From the NCBI RefSeq assembly GCF_022682495.2, contig NC_071390.1, forward strand, positions 167,363,220 through 167,427,219: a DNA stretch of 64,000 bases, in the 5' to 3' direction. Each line of letters begins with the position of its first letter. The first letter of the stretch is position 1. Under the pieces are notes generated by a model. That model made no database searches and was not told the origin of the DNA. It saw nothing but the letters and a program-made list of their open reading frames with translations. Origin of the DNA: Desmodus rotundus. Taxonomy: Eukaryota > Chordata > Mammalia > Chiroptera > Phyllostomidae. Made by a program: the position numbers and the translations under genes. This document shows positions 1 through 10,056 of this stretch, in pieces.

Positions 1-5
1 CACAG

Positions 6-155
6 ATTCAAATCCCAATCCCAACATATAGTAACGGTGACATCGCCAGGGAAGATTAGACTGACCCTCTCTTAGCTGCTTGTAAAACAAGGGCAGTCGT
101 AACCACCGAGGGGTCACGGTGCGGAATAAATGAGAGGGCACATGCTGGGCAATTT
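6..155 (+). repeat. MIR SINE, diverged
   Basis: The order of diverged MIR landmarks is visible: a 'ttcaaatccca' start, a 'tgtaaaacaaggg' core and a '...aataaatgagagg' part. The copy is badly eroded, so the family call is tentative. Confidence 0.45.
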
Positions 156-473
156 TCACATCTTTAAATGTGCCCACAGGGATCAATGCTGCCTCCAAAA
201 AACTGATGTGAGGGTCAGCTGCACTTTCAAAGGCCTTCTCCAACCCCAAAGCAAGTTCTAAACTTCAATGCCCACGTTAGTATTTATGCTTTCCATCACC
301 ATTACAGAAAGGTGAGCTAGTAGGTGATTAAAAGAGTGGCTTCTGAAACTCACTGCCTTGGTCTGAGACCTAACTCTGCCATGGACCCTGAGGGTTAGCT
401 GTTACTGTTATTTTTATTGCAGAGAAGCAGAGAAAATGCTGGACTGCAAACCCACGCCAGGCTCCACCTCCTC

Positions 474-560
474 TCCGAGCCTCAGTTTTCTTAATCTGCA
501 AACAGGGGTAATAACTCCTCCCTTAGAGGTTTGCTGTGAAGCTGAACAGAGACAATTACA
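474..560 (+). repeat. MIR SINE, 5' part (host of a nested MIR)
   Basis: 'cctcagttttcttaatctgc' followed by a 'ggggtaataactcctccctta' -like core and 'tgctgtgaagctgaa' is the MIR core in plus orientation. The matching 3' end of a plus-strand MIR resumes at about 805, after a minus-strand MIR, so this copy seems to have been split by that second insertion. Confidence 0.7.
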
Positions 561-565
561 ATTGT

Positions 566-790
566 TAACATTTATTGAACACACGTGCCAAGCACTGTTA
601 AAAGCAGGTGTTCACTCATGTGAGCCTCACAAGAACTCTGTGGGGTGTTATTGTTATCCCCATTCTGAAGTGTGGGGGAACTGAGGCACGGAGAGGCGAG
701 TGTTTTGCCCAAGGTTACACACTCAGTAACAGCTGAGGACAAGACTGGAAAGGGTGTGGTCTCTCCAAGCCCCGAGTTTAGACACCACAC
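566..790 (-). repeat. MIR SINE inserted in an older MIR
   Basis: Starts 'taacatttattgaacac', continues 'gtgccaagcactgtta', 'tatccccattctgaag', 'ggaactgaggcacggagagg' and 'gcccaaggttacacactcag', which is a nearly complete antisense MIR. It lies between two halves of a plus-strand MIR. Confidence 0.85.
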
Positions 791-804
791 TAAACAGCTC
801 TCAT

Positions 805-860
805 TGAAGGGCCTTAGCTCAGAGCCTGGCACCTAGAAAGTTCTCAGTAAGTGGCAGCTC
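805..860 (+). repeat. MIR SINE, 3' part
   Basis: 'cttagctcagagcctggcac' and 'aaagttctcagtaagtg' match the MIR 3' region in plus orientation. It is likely the continuation of the fragment at 474-560. Confidence 0.65.
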
Positions 861-2520
861 TTTTCTTAGACATCAGAGACAAAGTGCGGATAGAGATTTC
901 AAGCCCATCCCCCAAGAGATGATCTTGAAGCTGTGGGAAGAGGAGCCCAGAAGAGGCTCCGAAAAGGAGTGGCAGGTAGGGGGAAAGGTCAGAGAATGAC
1001 AACAAGGGAACCACCTCTGACATGGCCTGTGTGGCTTACTGCACCGGAGCCCGGGAAGCAGGGACCATCCCTGCCAGAGCTCAGCCTCAAGCTTTCCAGC
1101 AGTGGGGACCAACCCCTCCTTCTGAGGCAGTCCTGCCCCCAGGGAGGGCTGTGCCCATTGGGAAGTTCTACCTTAAAAACATAGAGCAAAAACAGATTGT
1201 TCTCTTTCAGGAATACTTGGGTAATAATTAACATGTTATGGAGATATTTTTCTCTTAACAAAAAGGAAATTCTCCTTGAATCCCAGGTAAGCCCTGACTC
1301 CTTGTTTCCTGAGCCTTTGACTTCTGCCCCATGAGGCCAGCTCGCATCAGGCTCAGCCTTCTTGCAGTTTCCCCCTTAGTTTGAACTTTGGGTGACCAAG
1401 TTTGTTTTTTTCAGGCCTTGCTCTGTGCCTGGTCTGGAGGGGAGGACAAGAATATAGGAGAAACCGGGCCAAAAAGCCACCGAACCCGGGCCTCCTTCCT
1501 GGGGCTGGTCTGGGTAGATGGCAGCCTGGTCCATTCTAGTCCCTCGGCTCACTGGGAGAAGGAGCCTAGCTGGGACCCTGAGCCACCAGGCCCGCCCCTC
1601 TCTTCCTCCATAAGCAGGTGGCTTTTTCTCATAGCTCCCGCCCCCTCAGAGCCATGCAACATCCAGAAAGGGCAGCCTCGCTCCCTCCAGATTTCTCTTT
1701 TTCTAACACTGAAGTCCTCTCAGTCTGGCCTGGGCAGATCCAAAGCAGAATAGCTTCCTCTCCCACTTGCCTTCCTCACTCCTCTCCCCAACTCCCCACT
1801 CATCCCTCAGAGCAGCCAGCTTCTCTGTTTCTCTCTCAAGAAGATGATCAAATACTTTCCCAAGATCAGACCCCGCGTCCCACCCTGGTTTCAAACTGTT
1901 ACTAAGCAAACTGTGAGAAGAACGAAATGAACCTCAACTTGGTACCCACCTTTCCTGCTCTTCCCAGTGTGGGGCGGGGGCAGCACCCAGCAGTAGTTGG
2001 TTGCAGGAATGCAGACCGACTCCTGCGGCTGGGCTGTTTGTGGGTGTGCCGGAAAGCCAGCCCAGGGGAGTGGTCACCCTGAAGAAAGAAGGTCATTGGG
2101 CCAGTTAGGGAGGGAAAGCAGGCCAGGCTGGCCCTTGGTGAATTGCCTCACCTCCTTCTCCTCCATTCCCTCCTCCCTCAGCCTCTCCCTGGCCACGGGC
2201 TCCCTGGCCAAGTATTCCTCATCATGACTTCACTGGTTTGTGCAGACGTAGCCAGTGACCTTCAGCACACAGCAGCAGGGGAATAAAAATGAGGCAGAAA
2301 ATAGCCTCTTTGGAGAGGTGTACAATGGTTTCTTTCTTGAGAGGCCCTTCGCTGTCACCCGACTTCCTTGGCTATTGACTTACTTGTACTGGGCGCATCT
2401 ATGATGGAAATGGGCACCTGACAAATATGCACGATGTTTTCTCAGAAGTGCACCACGTCCCCTGCGAGACAGGAGAGGCAGCTGTGGCGGCCCAGGCTGC
2501 AGGGTGCCAGCTATGTCTCC
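861..2520. other. No recognised feature (single-copy DNA)
   Basis: About 1.66 kb without a repeat or gene I can name. Short open frames occur on both strands but none has protein-like composition or family motifs. GC is moderate and there is no CpG island. Confidence 0.5.
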
Positions 2521-2529
2521 TCCTGCTGA

Positions 2530-2690
2530 TGTGCTCCTGAACCAGCTAGCTCCCTGTGCCTCCCTGTCTCCGTCAGTAAGATGGGGACATAATGCTAACC
2601 GGTACCATCGTCATCGGGGTTGCTGTCACTTTGTTGGGGAGGAGCATTGTAACAGAGTGTGTAGTCTGGGCAAGCCTTGGGCCTGTGCCA
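2530..2690 (+). repeat. MIR SINE
   Basis: 'cctgtctccgtcagtaagat' then 'ggggacataatgctaacc' followed by 'gggttgctgt' reproduces the MIR core order (splice-like core, 'aatgggga', 'gggttgttgtgagg'). Confidence 0.6.
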
Positions 2691-2827
2691 TCCACAGTGG
2701 CCTTTCTTCCTTTGCTGCTGGGATCCTTTCTCAATCACAGAGCTCCTTCCAGAAATAGAAGGTTTTGTTCCCTAGAAAAGCCCACGTGGGGAAAGGCAGC
2801 TTGTCTGGCTGCCTCTGTGTCCCCCAG

Positions 2828-2995
2828 CCTTTCCTTCAGCAAACGTTTAGTGGGTGCTCACTCCATCCAAGCCAGCTACTGCTCTGTGTGCCAGTGTCCC
2901 AGGCTGCAGGAGTCCCTCCCCTCTAGGGGCTTACCTCTGGGGAGGGGACAGCAGTGTCAACAGGTATGTCCACTACAGAGTGGGGAGTGCAGCTG
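2828..2995 (-). repeat. LINE L2, 3' end
   Basis: The antisense L2 3' end is seen: 'cttcagcaaacgtttagtgg', 'tgctctgtgtgccagtgtcc', then 'tctaggggcttacctctggg' and a 'gggacagcagtgtcaacagg' run, parallel to the L2 consensus order. Confidence 0.7.
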
Positions 2996-3039
2996 CAGAA
3001 GGACGGACAGCGCCCTTGGAGGCCCAAACACTAGTACTA

Positions 3040-3172
3040 ACCACAGAATTCCAGACTTCTGGGTCCCACCCTAGGATGAGTGAGTCAATGGCCAGGAAGA
3101 GCTTTCTGCAATCATCTTTATAAAAAGCTGGTCATTCTAGAGAGCAGCCAAGTTTGGGAACCACTGCGTGAC
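3040..3172 (+). mobile_element. MER5A-like hAT-Charlie remnant
   Basis: 'cttctgggtcccaccctagg', 'gagtgagtcaatggccagg' and the terminal 'gtttgggaaccactgcg' follow MER5A from its middle to the 3' terminal inverted repeat. The 5' half is missing. Confidence 0.55.
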
Positions 3173-3501
3173 AGGAAGAACTCAAACAAAAGATCTTTGG
3201 CCAGCAGTAGCCATTCCAGAAGTCAAGAAGGAGACTTCTGGGAACTCAGAGACTCCAGCCCCTCCTCCCGCCATCCACCCTCAGGCTCTCTGAAAACTCA
3301 AGCCTCATCCGCTCAGTGTTTGCTGCTCTGCATTCTGCTGCTGGGTGTAGTTGTCTTGACTAGTGACTTTTCAGAGTTCTGGGTCCCACCTCCCACCCCA
3401 CCCCACCCCCACAACGTTCTGGTTGTTCATTGTGAATCGTCCTTCATCAATTTTTGGGGGTGAATCTGTATATTTGCTCAGTTCTTGAAATAGTAATTAT
3501 A

Positions 3502-3531
3502 CAGGGTGGGGCAAAAGTAGGGTTACAGGGC
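3502..3531 (+). mobile_element. Solitary mariner-type terminal inverted repeat
   Basis: 'cagggtggggcaaaagtagg' followed by 'gttacag', preceded by TA, is the same terminal sequence that ends the small element at 4450-4579. No further homology to that element follows, so this is a truncated end. Confidence 0.6.
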
Positions 3532-3644
3532 AGTGTTTCAGTGTGTCGAGCGCAAGGCTGTCACTGATGTTACACAGATAACTACACCGTATAGAATCAC
3601 CTGTGGTTCTCACTTTTCTTTCGTCTCCCCTTTAGGCTGGGATG

Positions 3645-3850
3645 TAGTAAAGAGTAATGATTAGCTATCAGAGAGTCTTGACTTTAAACCTTGACTTTAC
3701 TATATTCTAGCTCTGCAACTTCAGACCCATTACTTATGCTCTCTGAACCTTATTTCTTTATCTATGTAGTGAGCAAATTAATAGCCATACAACAAAATCA
3801 TGGCAAGCATTGAATAACATATTATATGGAAAAATGTCTTGTAAAGTGTT
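3645..3850 (+). repeat. MIR SINE
   Basis: 'gtaaagagtaatgattagct', 'agctctgcaacttcagaccc', 'ctctctgaaccttatttc' and 'aagcattgaataac' follow MIR through most of its length. Confidence 0.7.
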
Positions 3851-4449
3851 CTGTCGCAAATCCAGAAAACCCAACGCAAACAAGCAAAATTAGACTGTAT
3901 TGACCCTCATAATGAAGAGGTAGAGCTTCAAGCATGGTGAGATCCAGGGGCTCCAATACTGCTATTGGGTCCAGATTTCACCTTACTTTTATTCTGCTCC
4001 CCTCCATGTTGGCCCTATCCTCAGACAGGTTCTTCCTTAGTGGGGCCAGGTGGCTGCAATAACTCCAGTCTTTCTCAACCAGTTTCAAGTCCAGGGGGAA
4101 AGAGAGGATACCTCTCTTCCAACAGTTCCAGCCAAAGTGTCATTGCATCTCATTGGCTCTGAATGGATTATCCTGGAACCAATTCAGTGCTGTGGTTAGT
4201 CATGAGCCTGCCTCTGGAGCAAGGGGCGGAGTCAATGTCCCCTGCATTGACTGAAAATGCAGTGGTTTCCAGAAAGGAAATTGAGGTGCTGTTGCCAAAG
4301 GAACGGGAATTTAATGTTGCCAGGGTCAGGGTGAATTTCCCTTCGGAGACCAATTCCAGAATTCCGTATGGAGATCTTTCTTGGACCTTAAAAGTAAAAT
4401 TAGATTAAATGAAGAAAGCACCACTTGGTACGGTGGTCATGAACTTATA
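3851..4449. other. No recognised feature
   Basis: About 600 bases with no repeat or exon I can identify. Confidence 0.45.
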
Positions 4450-4579
4450 CCTGGGGAACAAAAGTAGGTTTACAGTTGTGAGTATGCAAAACACAGAGTT
4501 TATTCTTGTCTTATTATTTACTAATTGTTGTACTATTTTTTACACAAACAACTGTAAAACCTCCTTTTGCCCCACCCTG
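4450..4579. mobile_element. Mariner-type MITE, about 130 bp
   Basis: The right end reads, on the opposite strand, 'cagggtggggcaaaaggagg'; the left end 'cctggggaacaaaagtaggt' is a mutated version. Both continue into 'ttacagttgt', giving about 30-bp inverted terminal repeats, and both ends abut TA. This fits a non-autonomous Tc1/mariner element without coding capacity. Confidence 0.8.
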
Positions 4580-4581
4580 TA

Positions 4582-5015
4582 TGCAGAAGAGCTCGCTGCT
4601 CAAAGACTTTGCACTACTTTCACACGGCAATACCGGTTGTAAATAGCTTCCTTTGCACGGTGTTCAGAAAACCAAGAGACTTCAATTCCACTGGGAAATA
4701 AGTGGTTACCCTGAGGAGAAAATTTTAAAAGCAACAGTTAGTGTTTCAGGCTGCCTCCCTTAAAAGCTGGGTTCTGTGTGATGACAGTCTACCCAACCAG
4801 AGGTTTCAGATGTGGCCGAGAAAGTGTGCCTCGCCTGCCCAAAGTTCTTCCAGAAACCCCCGGGGAAGGGGAAGTAGAACCAGATAAGTGCGCCATTCAA
4901 TCTTGCATCCTGTCATTTTGTCCAAAACACACTTGGGTAATATGGGGACAAAGAGATCCCTGTTGGCAAGATTGACAGGAAGAAAAGAAGCATCATTCAT
5001 GTTGATAAGAATACA
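4582..5015. other. No recognised feature
   Basis: About 430 bases with no identifiable repeat or coding exon. Confidence 0.45.
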
Positions 5016-5019
5016 GTGA

Positions 5020-5100
5020 ATAACATCTAACATTTATTAAGTTATCTGTGTGCCAGGCACTGTAAGCAATATACATACACCTTTTAATTCGAATTAATGG
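5020..5100 (-). repeat. MIR SINE fragment
   Basis: 'taacatctaacatttatta' then 'tgtgccaggcactgtaagca' and 'acaccttttaattcgaatta' match the antisense MIR 3' end. Confidence 0.75.
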
Positions 5101-5173
5101 CACTGCTCCTCAGTGAAAAGACAGACTGTGTCCTGTGTCCATGTCACATTCTGGCAAGTTCCCTTTTCACTGG

Positions 5174-5229
5174 GAACATGTCACTCCTTCCATTCCAGTG
5201 CGAACAGGTCACTCCTTCCATTCCAGTGC
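5174..5229. repeat. 28-bp tandem duplication, two copies
   Basis: Two head-to-tail copies of a 28-bp unit (5174-5201 and 5202-5229) each contain 'cactccttccattccagtgc'. They differ at one base (t in the first, g in the second). Confidence 0.95.
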
Positions 5230-5531
5230 CAGGACAATGTATTTGACTCAGAAGGTTATGAAAACCAGTCAGAACCAGGAACTCCTCAACTGGGTTCACT
5301 CAGCTGCCCGTGTGAGCACAATGGCTGACATCAGACGCGAAAGCAATGGCTTTCCTGCCCAGAAGGGGAGTGTGTGTGAAGTACTCTCTCAGGAAAACCC
5401 TGGAGCAATTCCCCCTACGCTCCTTTTGTATGGACTGGGAGCCTGCCTGGAGGTCCACTTTCCGCCCCTACCTGTGAGAGGAGGCTCCATTGTTCCTGCT
5501 CCACCATGTAAAAACCAGAGACTGCGCAGCC

Positions 5532-5790
5532 GCCAGTGTGGCTCAGGAGGTTGGAGGGTCATCCAGTGAACCTAAAAGTTGCAGGTTCAATTCCTGGTCA
5601 GGGCACCTGTCTAGGCTGCAGGTTCAGTCCCCAGTCAGGCTGCATACAAGAGGCAACCAATTGATGATTTTCTTTCACACTGATGTTTCTCTCTCTCTGC
5701 CTCCTCTCTCTCCCCCTTCCTTCCCCTCCCTCTAAAATAAATAAGGGTGTCTTCAGGTGAGAATAAAAAATAAAAATAAAAACAAGATAC
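5532..5790 (+). mobile_element. VES SINE (bat tRNA-derived)
   Basis: Begins 'gccagtgtggctcagg' (A-box region), has the B-box-like 'ggttcaattcctggtcaggg', a 'gaggcaaccaattgatg' segment, a CT-rich stretch and an A-rich tail (5735-5790). This order is diagnostic of VES SINEs of bats. Confidence 0.93.
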
Positions 5791-5924
5791 TGTATGAGTA
5801 ACTTCAAAGCATATCCAAGGTAGTACTGATTTCCTTAAAATAATTGCAAGTACATTCCACTTGGAAAGAGAAGCCTTTTCCAGCTTACTTTCTAGTCATA
5901 TTTATGAAAAATATTTGTTGAGAC

Positions 5925-6290
5925 CACAGCCATACCTACCCATGTTCTTGTTGCCTCCCAGTATGGAAGCTGGAAAGCCAGATGCCTGCTTTCCCAGCAT
6001 CCCTTTCAGCTGATGGTAGTCATGTGACCTAGTCATAGCCAATGAGACATAACCTGATGTGACTTTCTTTTACTTTCATTATAAAAGGAATGCAAGTGGT
6101 TGGTGCCACCCCTTACCCCCTACTTTTGCCTTGAACGTGGATTGAAGGTTAGCAATGTGGCAGTTACCTTGAGACCATCAGTTGACAAGAATGAGAACAA
6201 AAGGCCAACATGCATGGGATGGAGGAGGGGAAGATGCAAAGATCCCAGACCCTCAAAAACATCATTGAAAAAATAAACAAAACAAACTGA
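5925..6290 (+). repeat. MaLR/ERVL-type LTR remnant, tentative
   Basis: 'tttcagctgatggtagtcat' followed by 'gtgacctagtcatagccaat' resembles the mid part of common mammalian MLT-type LTRs ('catgtgac...ctggccaatg'). No ends or duplication are visible, so this is only suggested. Confidence 0.35.
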
Positions 6291-6439
6291 AAAACTAAAG
6301 CGGGAAAAAAGTGTCTCATTGAGCACCTAACCAACACCAGCAGGCTCTAGTCTTCCTTTAATAGGAAGAAAAGAAACCTCTGTGTTCCACCGTTAGGGGG
6401 TTCCTGGAACAGCCAAATTTATGCCTAGTGATATAATTA

Positions 6440-6520
6440 TGTACCAGAGCTTGTCCTGGGCACCAAGACTTCAAGCCTCACTTCGGGCGCTCACAGTCTG
6501 TTTGGAGAGACCTTTATAAG
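6440..6520 (-). repeat. LINE L2, 3' fragment
   Basis: 'gagcttgtcctgggcaccaa' and 'gctcacagtctgtttggag' match the antisense L2 3' end. Confidence 0.5.
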
Positions 6521-6554
6521 CAGGGCCATAGAATCCTCTGCAATGTCACTCCTG

Positions 6555-6655
6555 TATTTCACAGGTAGGGAAAGAGCCCCACAGTGCTTAGTTGACTTGT
6601 CCAGTGTCACACCTGTTAGGTACAGAGGAAGGACTTGAGCCCAGCAGTTTGCCAA
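6555..6655 (-). repeat. MIR SINE fragment
   Basis: 'tttcacaggtagggaaagag', 'gttgacttgtccagtgtcac' and 'aaggacttgagcccagcag' are the antisense MIR body. Confidence 0.65.
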
Positions 6656-6659
6656 GCCT

Positions 6660-7435
6660 TCAGGTCAGTGACCTTCTACCTCGTCAGTTCTGAGGCTCCT
6701 CCACCCTCCCTCTGCTGACCATCCCCTCACCTTCCCTGCTGACCCCTCACACACACACACCCTGCAACCTCGCCTTAATGCAGACGTACACTCCCCACTC
6801 AGCCCACCTGGCACGGTCCCTTGCCTGCGTGGCCCCAGAGTGACCGAACAGCCCGCATGGGCAGCACAAGCTGGGGAGTGTGTGAGAAATGCACAAACGT
6901 CACGGTGCAGAGAGAACAGAGTCTAGGGACGGTGGTGGTAGAGCCTTCTCTACTCCTGGGTTTGTGGAACACTGTCACTGGGGGAAACTACAGAGGAAAG
7001 AGGAGTCTTTTTGATGCAGCCTCCATCCTAGAAGATGAATTGGGAAGTCTAAAGGCTGACAGGATTCAACAGTTTCCAACTTGAGCTCCCGGGAGGGCAC
7101 TGGTCAGGAAAGCAGTGGTGTGTTTCACTCAGAAGATGAATCCAGTATGGTTCTGGCCACTGTGAAGTGATGTCCACCATGGAATGGGTCACAACTCCCA
7201 TCACAGCCTCCAAACCACCGGCACCCACCAAGGCCACGCAGAGAACAGAGCCACAGGAGAGCGGCATCCGGAAGACTGGCCCTAGTAGCATGTTGTGAAG
7301 TTCATTGCCCAGAACATTGTAGCAATCATACAAAGCGATGAAGCCCCTCGCATGCTCTGGGCCCTGGCCCCACTGTGCAGGACAGCCTCTTGCCCTTCCA
7401 GAGAGAACCCAGGAGTAGGGCCAGGAGTAGGGCTC
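6660..7435. other. No recognised feature; flank of the solo LTR
   Basis: No repeat identified apart from a short CA run near 6750 and a 12-bp tandem duplication 'ccaggagtaggg' at 7409-7432. A run of about 25 codons near 7290 looks protein-like in one frame but no family is recognised and stops lie just upstream. Confidence 0.4.
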
Positions 7436-8423
7436 CTATCATGTCGGGAGCCGATCAACAGCTGACCCTTGACACAGTCAGGACGGATGAGATGCGTCTG
7501 CACAGCAGAGGCAGCTGTGGCTGGACTTCCTGTCTATCTCTTCTTGCACGCATGTCTTTGCTATTACTAGGTGGTGGGATTTTTGAGCACTTGTATTTCA
7601 GGTCCACTGATCTGCAGAATTCCAATGCAATTGTACAAAATGATTTCTTGGCCATAGAACAAATGTCCCTTATAACCCCTCCACAGCCTACTTCTCCTAC
7701 CTATTGGAAGATTAATATTAGACAATAGGCAGGCTAGATGCCTGAAAAATGGAGAAAAGTTTTACTAGATGTTCCCCTTAGTACTACCCCCCCATACCTT
7801 GGACAGGAATAATAATTGACGGAACTAGATGGGTAAAAGAGCAAGGAAAATAGGTGAACTATTATGATTTAAGCACGAGGGAACAAATACAAAGACCATC
7901 CCCTGCAAAGTGCATAAAGAAAGAATCTAGACAGGAAGATAGATGGCTGAGTTAGAAAGCCTAACCACATAGGCCCTTTAATAGTTTACATATAACCGCT
8001 GACTAGTCTAGCGTATCTTTTTGACTTATGCCAAATTCTGAAAACTTTCTTAGACATCAAATGATCGATAGACATTTGAAACTTTGTACATGTAGTTACT
8101 TGTGGTTGTCTGATTGACAGCCCTCCTGGTCAAATAACTTTTGTTTAGTATGAACAAATCTGTAGAACTTCCTGTACATTTCCCTGGTATTTCTGTATAG
8201 ACTTTTTCTGCTTGAGAAATCATGCCATGCACCTGTTCCGTTGATGTTATATAACAAATCCCTATAAAAATAAAGCTTGATTAAACTCTTTGAGTTCGGT
8301 CAGACCCACAAGGGCTGGCCATTCTCTGGCATCGAACTTGGTGTCTGATCCCTCGTTCTTTGCCTGCACCGTCCATCCTTCGGGGACCCTGAGACCCGCT
8401 GAGGCTGGACCCCGGCACTATCA
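7436..8423. repeat. 6-bp target-site duplication around the solo LTR
   Basis: 'ctatca' stands immediately before the LTR (7436-7441) and immediately after it (8418-8423). A perfect 6-bp duplication is typical of class II (betaretrovirus-like) integrations. Confidence 0.9.
7442..8417 (+). mobile_element. Solo LTR of a class II (ERVK-like) endogenous retrovirus
   Basis: A 976-bp unit begins TG ('tgtcgggagccgatc') and ends CA ('gaccccggca'), flanked by the exact 6-bp repeat ctatca. A TATA-like 'tataaaaa' (8263-8270) runs straight into an AATAAA poly(A) signal (8269-8274), as in retroviral U3/R. The start 'tgtcgggagcc' resembles betaretroviral/IAP-type LTRs. No gag, pol or env is present, so internal sequence and one LTR were probably lost by LTR-LTR recombination. 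Orientation follows TATA and AATAAA. The class call rests on duplication length and the terminal pattern, not on a database hit. Confidence 0.85.
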
Positions 8424-9060
8424 CATCCTCCTCATAGTGGGGGTGTGATAGGAGCTGCTGGCACCCCACCCCACCCCGCTGGGGATCGAGGCACGGAACT
8501 TTTCAAATCTCTCTCCCACCTTCTGTCCATCTGAGCACAAGAAATTTTCACACTGGTCTTTCTCCACACAACTGTTACATGAGAAACAGGAAATAGGCTT
8601 ATGGGCCTATTTCCCTCAAAAGCCAGAGCAGAAGAGATGGAATCTAGCTATTGGCTCAACTGTTTGATTTTACCTATAAAGACATTTTAATAATCGGAGC
8701 ATCATTCTGGTTGTGTAATAGTGATAAAAATAAAGTTAATATTTCATTTGTGAGCATATATTCATTATATAAAGGTAATATACACTTGACATTATTTAAA
8801 AAATGCATTTACAAGAAGAGAACAGACACTCGTAAAAAAACAAATGCCGAGGCATGGGCTGAAACGATTGTCTCCCTCTCTCTCTCTCTTTAAATTCTAA
8901 CCCTCGAAGTTAGATAGTCTCAAGCAGAACTTGAACATTTCCCACAACAGAAATTGGAGCTCAAACGTCTGTGGAGGCCAAGCAGGTCACATAATGAAGA
9001 AAGTGGGTCAGGTATACGTCATTACCTTTTTGTCTTTAAACAAGGAGCCTTTTATCTACA
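8424..9060. other. No recognised feature
   Basis: After a GC-rich start the DNA becomes AT-rich. It contains a short CT run at 8873-8890 but no repeat family or exon I can identify. Confidence 0.4.
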
Positions 9061-10048
9061 ATTTTTTTCTACAAAACTTCCTTTATTAAACTTTATCTCA
9101 AGGAAACTTAAAAATGTTTAAATAGTAATTCCAGGCCCCAGTGTAGACCACCGACCTACTTAGACATAAACGTGGCAAACACAATTTTAACTTTTTTCAA
9201 TTTTCCTAAAGGAAGTGTTTTGGTATGTGTGTATGTGGGTTTTTTTGTTTTGTTTTGTTTTTAGATCAACATTATAGATAATATCTGTTGCCAAGGAGCA
9301 CAATTTTTGACCTGATAAGGAAATCATGGTCACCTGACACATGGCCAATATTCTAAGACTCGAATTAAAGACATTCTTTTGAATTTTGTCCTTTAATAAT
9401 TTTCAGAGGAAAACCAGGAAGTGCGCTTCTGACTCTCAAAGCTTGGTAAAAATAGCAGGTTTGCAGACCGTGGGTGAAATTCAGCAGGCCAAAGGAGTGA
9501 TTGTTCTTGATGGGGTTCTTACTGCTCCCTGGCTTGGGGCTAGTTTTCCGTAGCCTCCTGTCCCAGCATCATAGACCCTGGCCCCCAGGCCGACCACGGA
9601 CATACTGCCTGCCGTCCTTAAAGCCTGTGTCCCAGTCTGTGCGAATGATCGGGTCGTCCAGCCGAGTTCCATCCATGTGCCGCCTGGCATTTTCCGCACC
9701 TGCTCTTGAACAGCATTCCACAGAGCAGAGAGCACACGCTGCTCTCTTCATTTTACCCAGGCCCGCGATGGTTTTCTTTCTGCCACCACTTGTGCTGAAG
9801 AGTTCATAGATTTGTTCTTCAGGTGTGTAAAAGGAAAGATTTCCAACATACAGTGTACAGCTTTTCTTTGGTAATTTTCCCTGCTCATTGTCACCCCGGG
9901 AAGGTTGGTCCCGGTGCGGACTCAGCTCCACGTAGAGTTGCTGCGCAGCGCCTTCAGGAGGCCGCCGGACACAGCGCGCAGGTGTGGACGGTGACACCTG
10001 AAACTGTCACTCCGGGGACAACGAGCCCCCGCGGAGGTGGTGGAACCC
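9061..10048 (-). pseudogene. NCBP2: NCBP2 (CBP20) processed pseudogene
   Basis: On the minus strand the sequence reads as an intronless copy of nuclear cap-binding protein subunit 2, the RRM protein that binds the m7G cap together with NCBP1. The coding remnant spans about 9972 down to 9526. The RNP2-like '[20 protein letters not shown]' and 'NGTRLDD...IRTDWD'-type region are clear, but the RNP1 segment is eroded. The start codon is now GTG (9972-9970), a base is lost near codon 10, there is a further frame change near 9570 before the Gly-rich C-terminus, and the stop codon has become GGA (9528-9526). A 3'UTR with AATAAA (minus strand, 9087-9082) and a short A tail (9068-9062) follow. 'tatctaca' occurs at both ends (9053-9060, 10049-10056), a possible target duplication. 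It is a dead retrocopy. Confidence 0.9.
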
Positions 10049-10056
10049 TATCTACA

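Noticed and set aside
2592..3123. 160-codon plus-strand open frame
   Set aside because: It runs through MIR, L2 and MER5A sequence, so it cannot be an old coding exon.
5532..5620. tRNA gene (A and B box-like sequences)
   Set aside because: These belong to the tRNA-derived head of a VES SINE; no cloverleaf or anticodon arm with intact pairing is apparent. The same holds for the other VES copies.
7080..7440. Possible GAPDH-like or other retrocopy before the solo LTR
   Set aside because: A phrase shared with GAPDH mRNA (gcccagaacat) is too short, and the neighbouring order does not follow GAPDH. No other protein was recognised.
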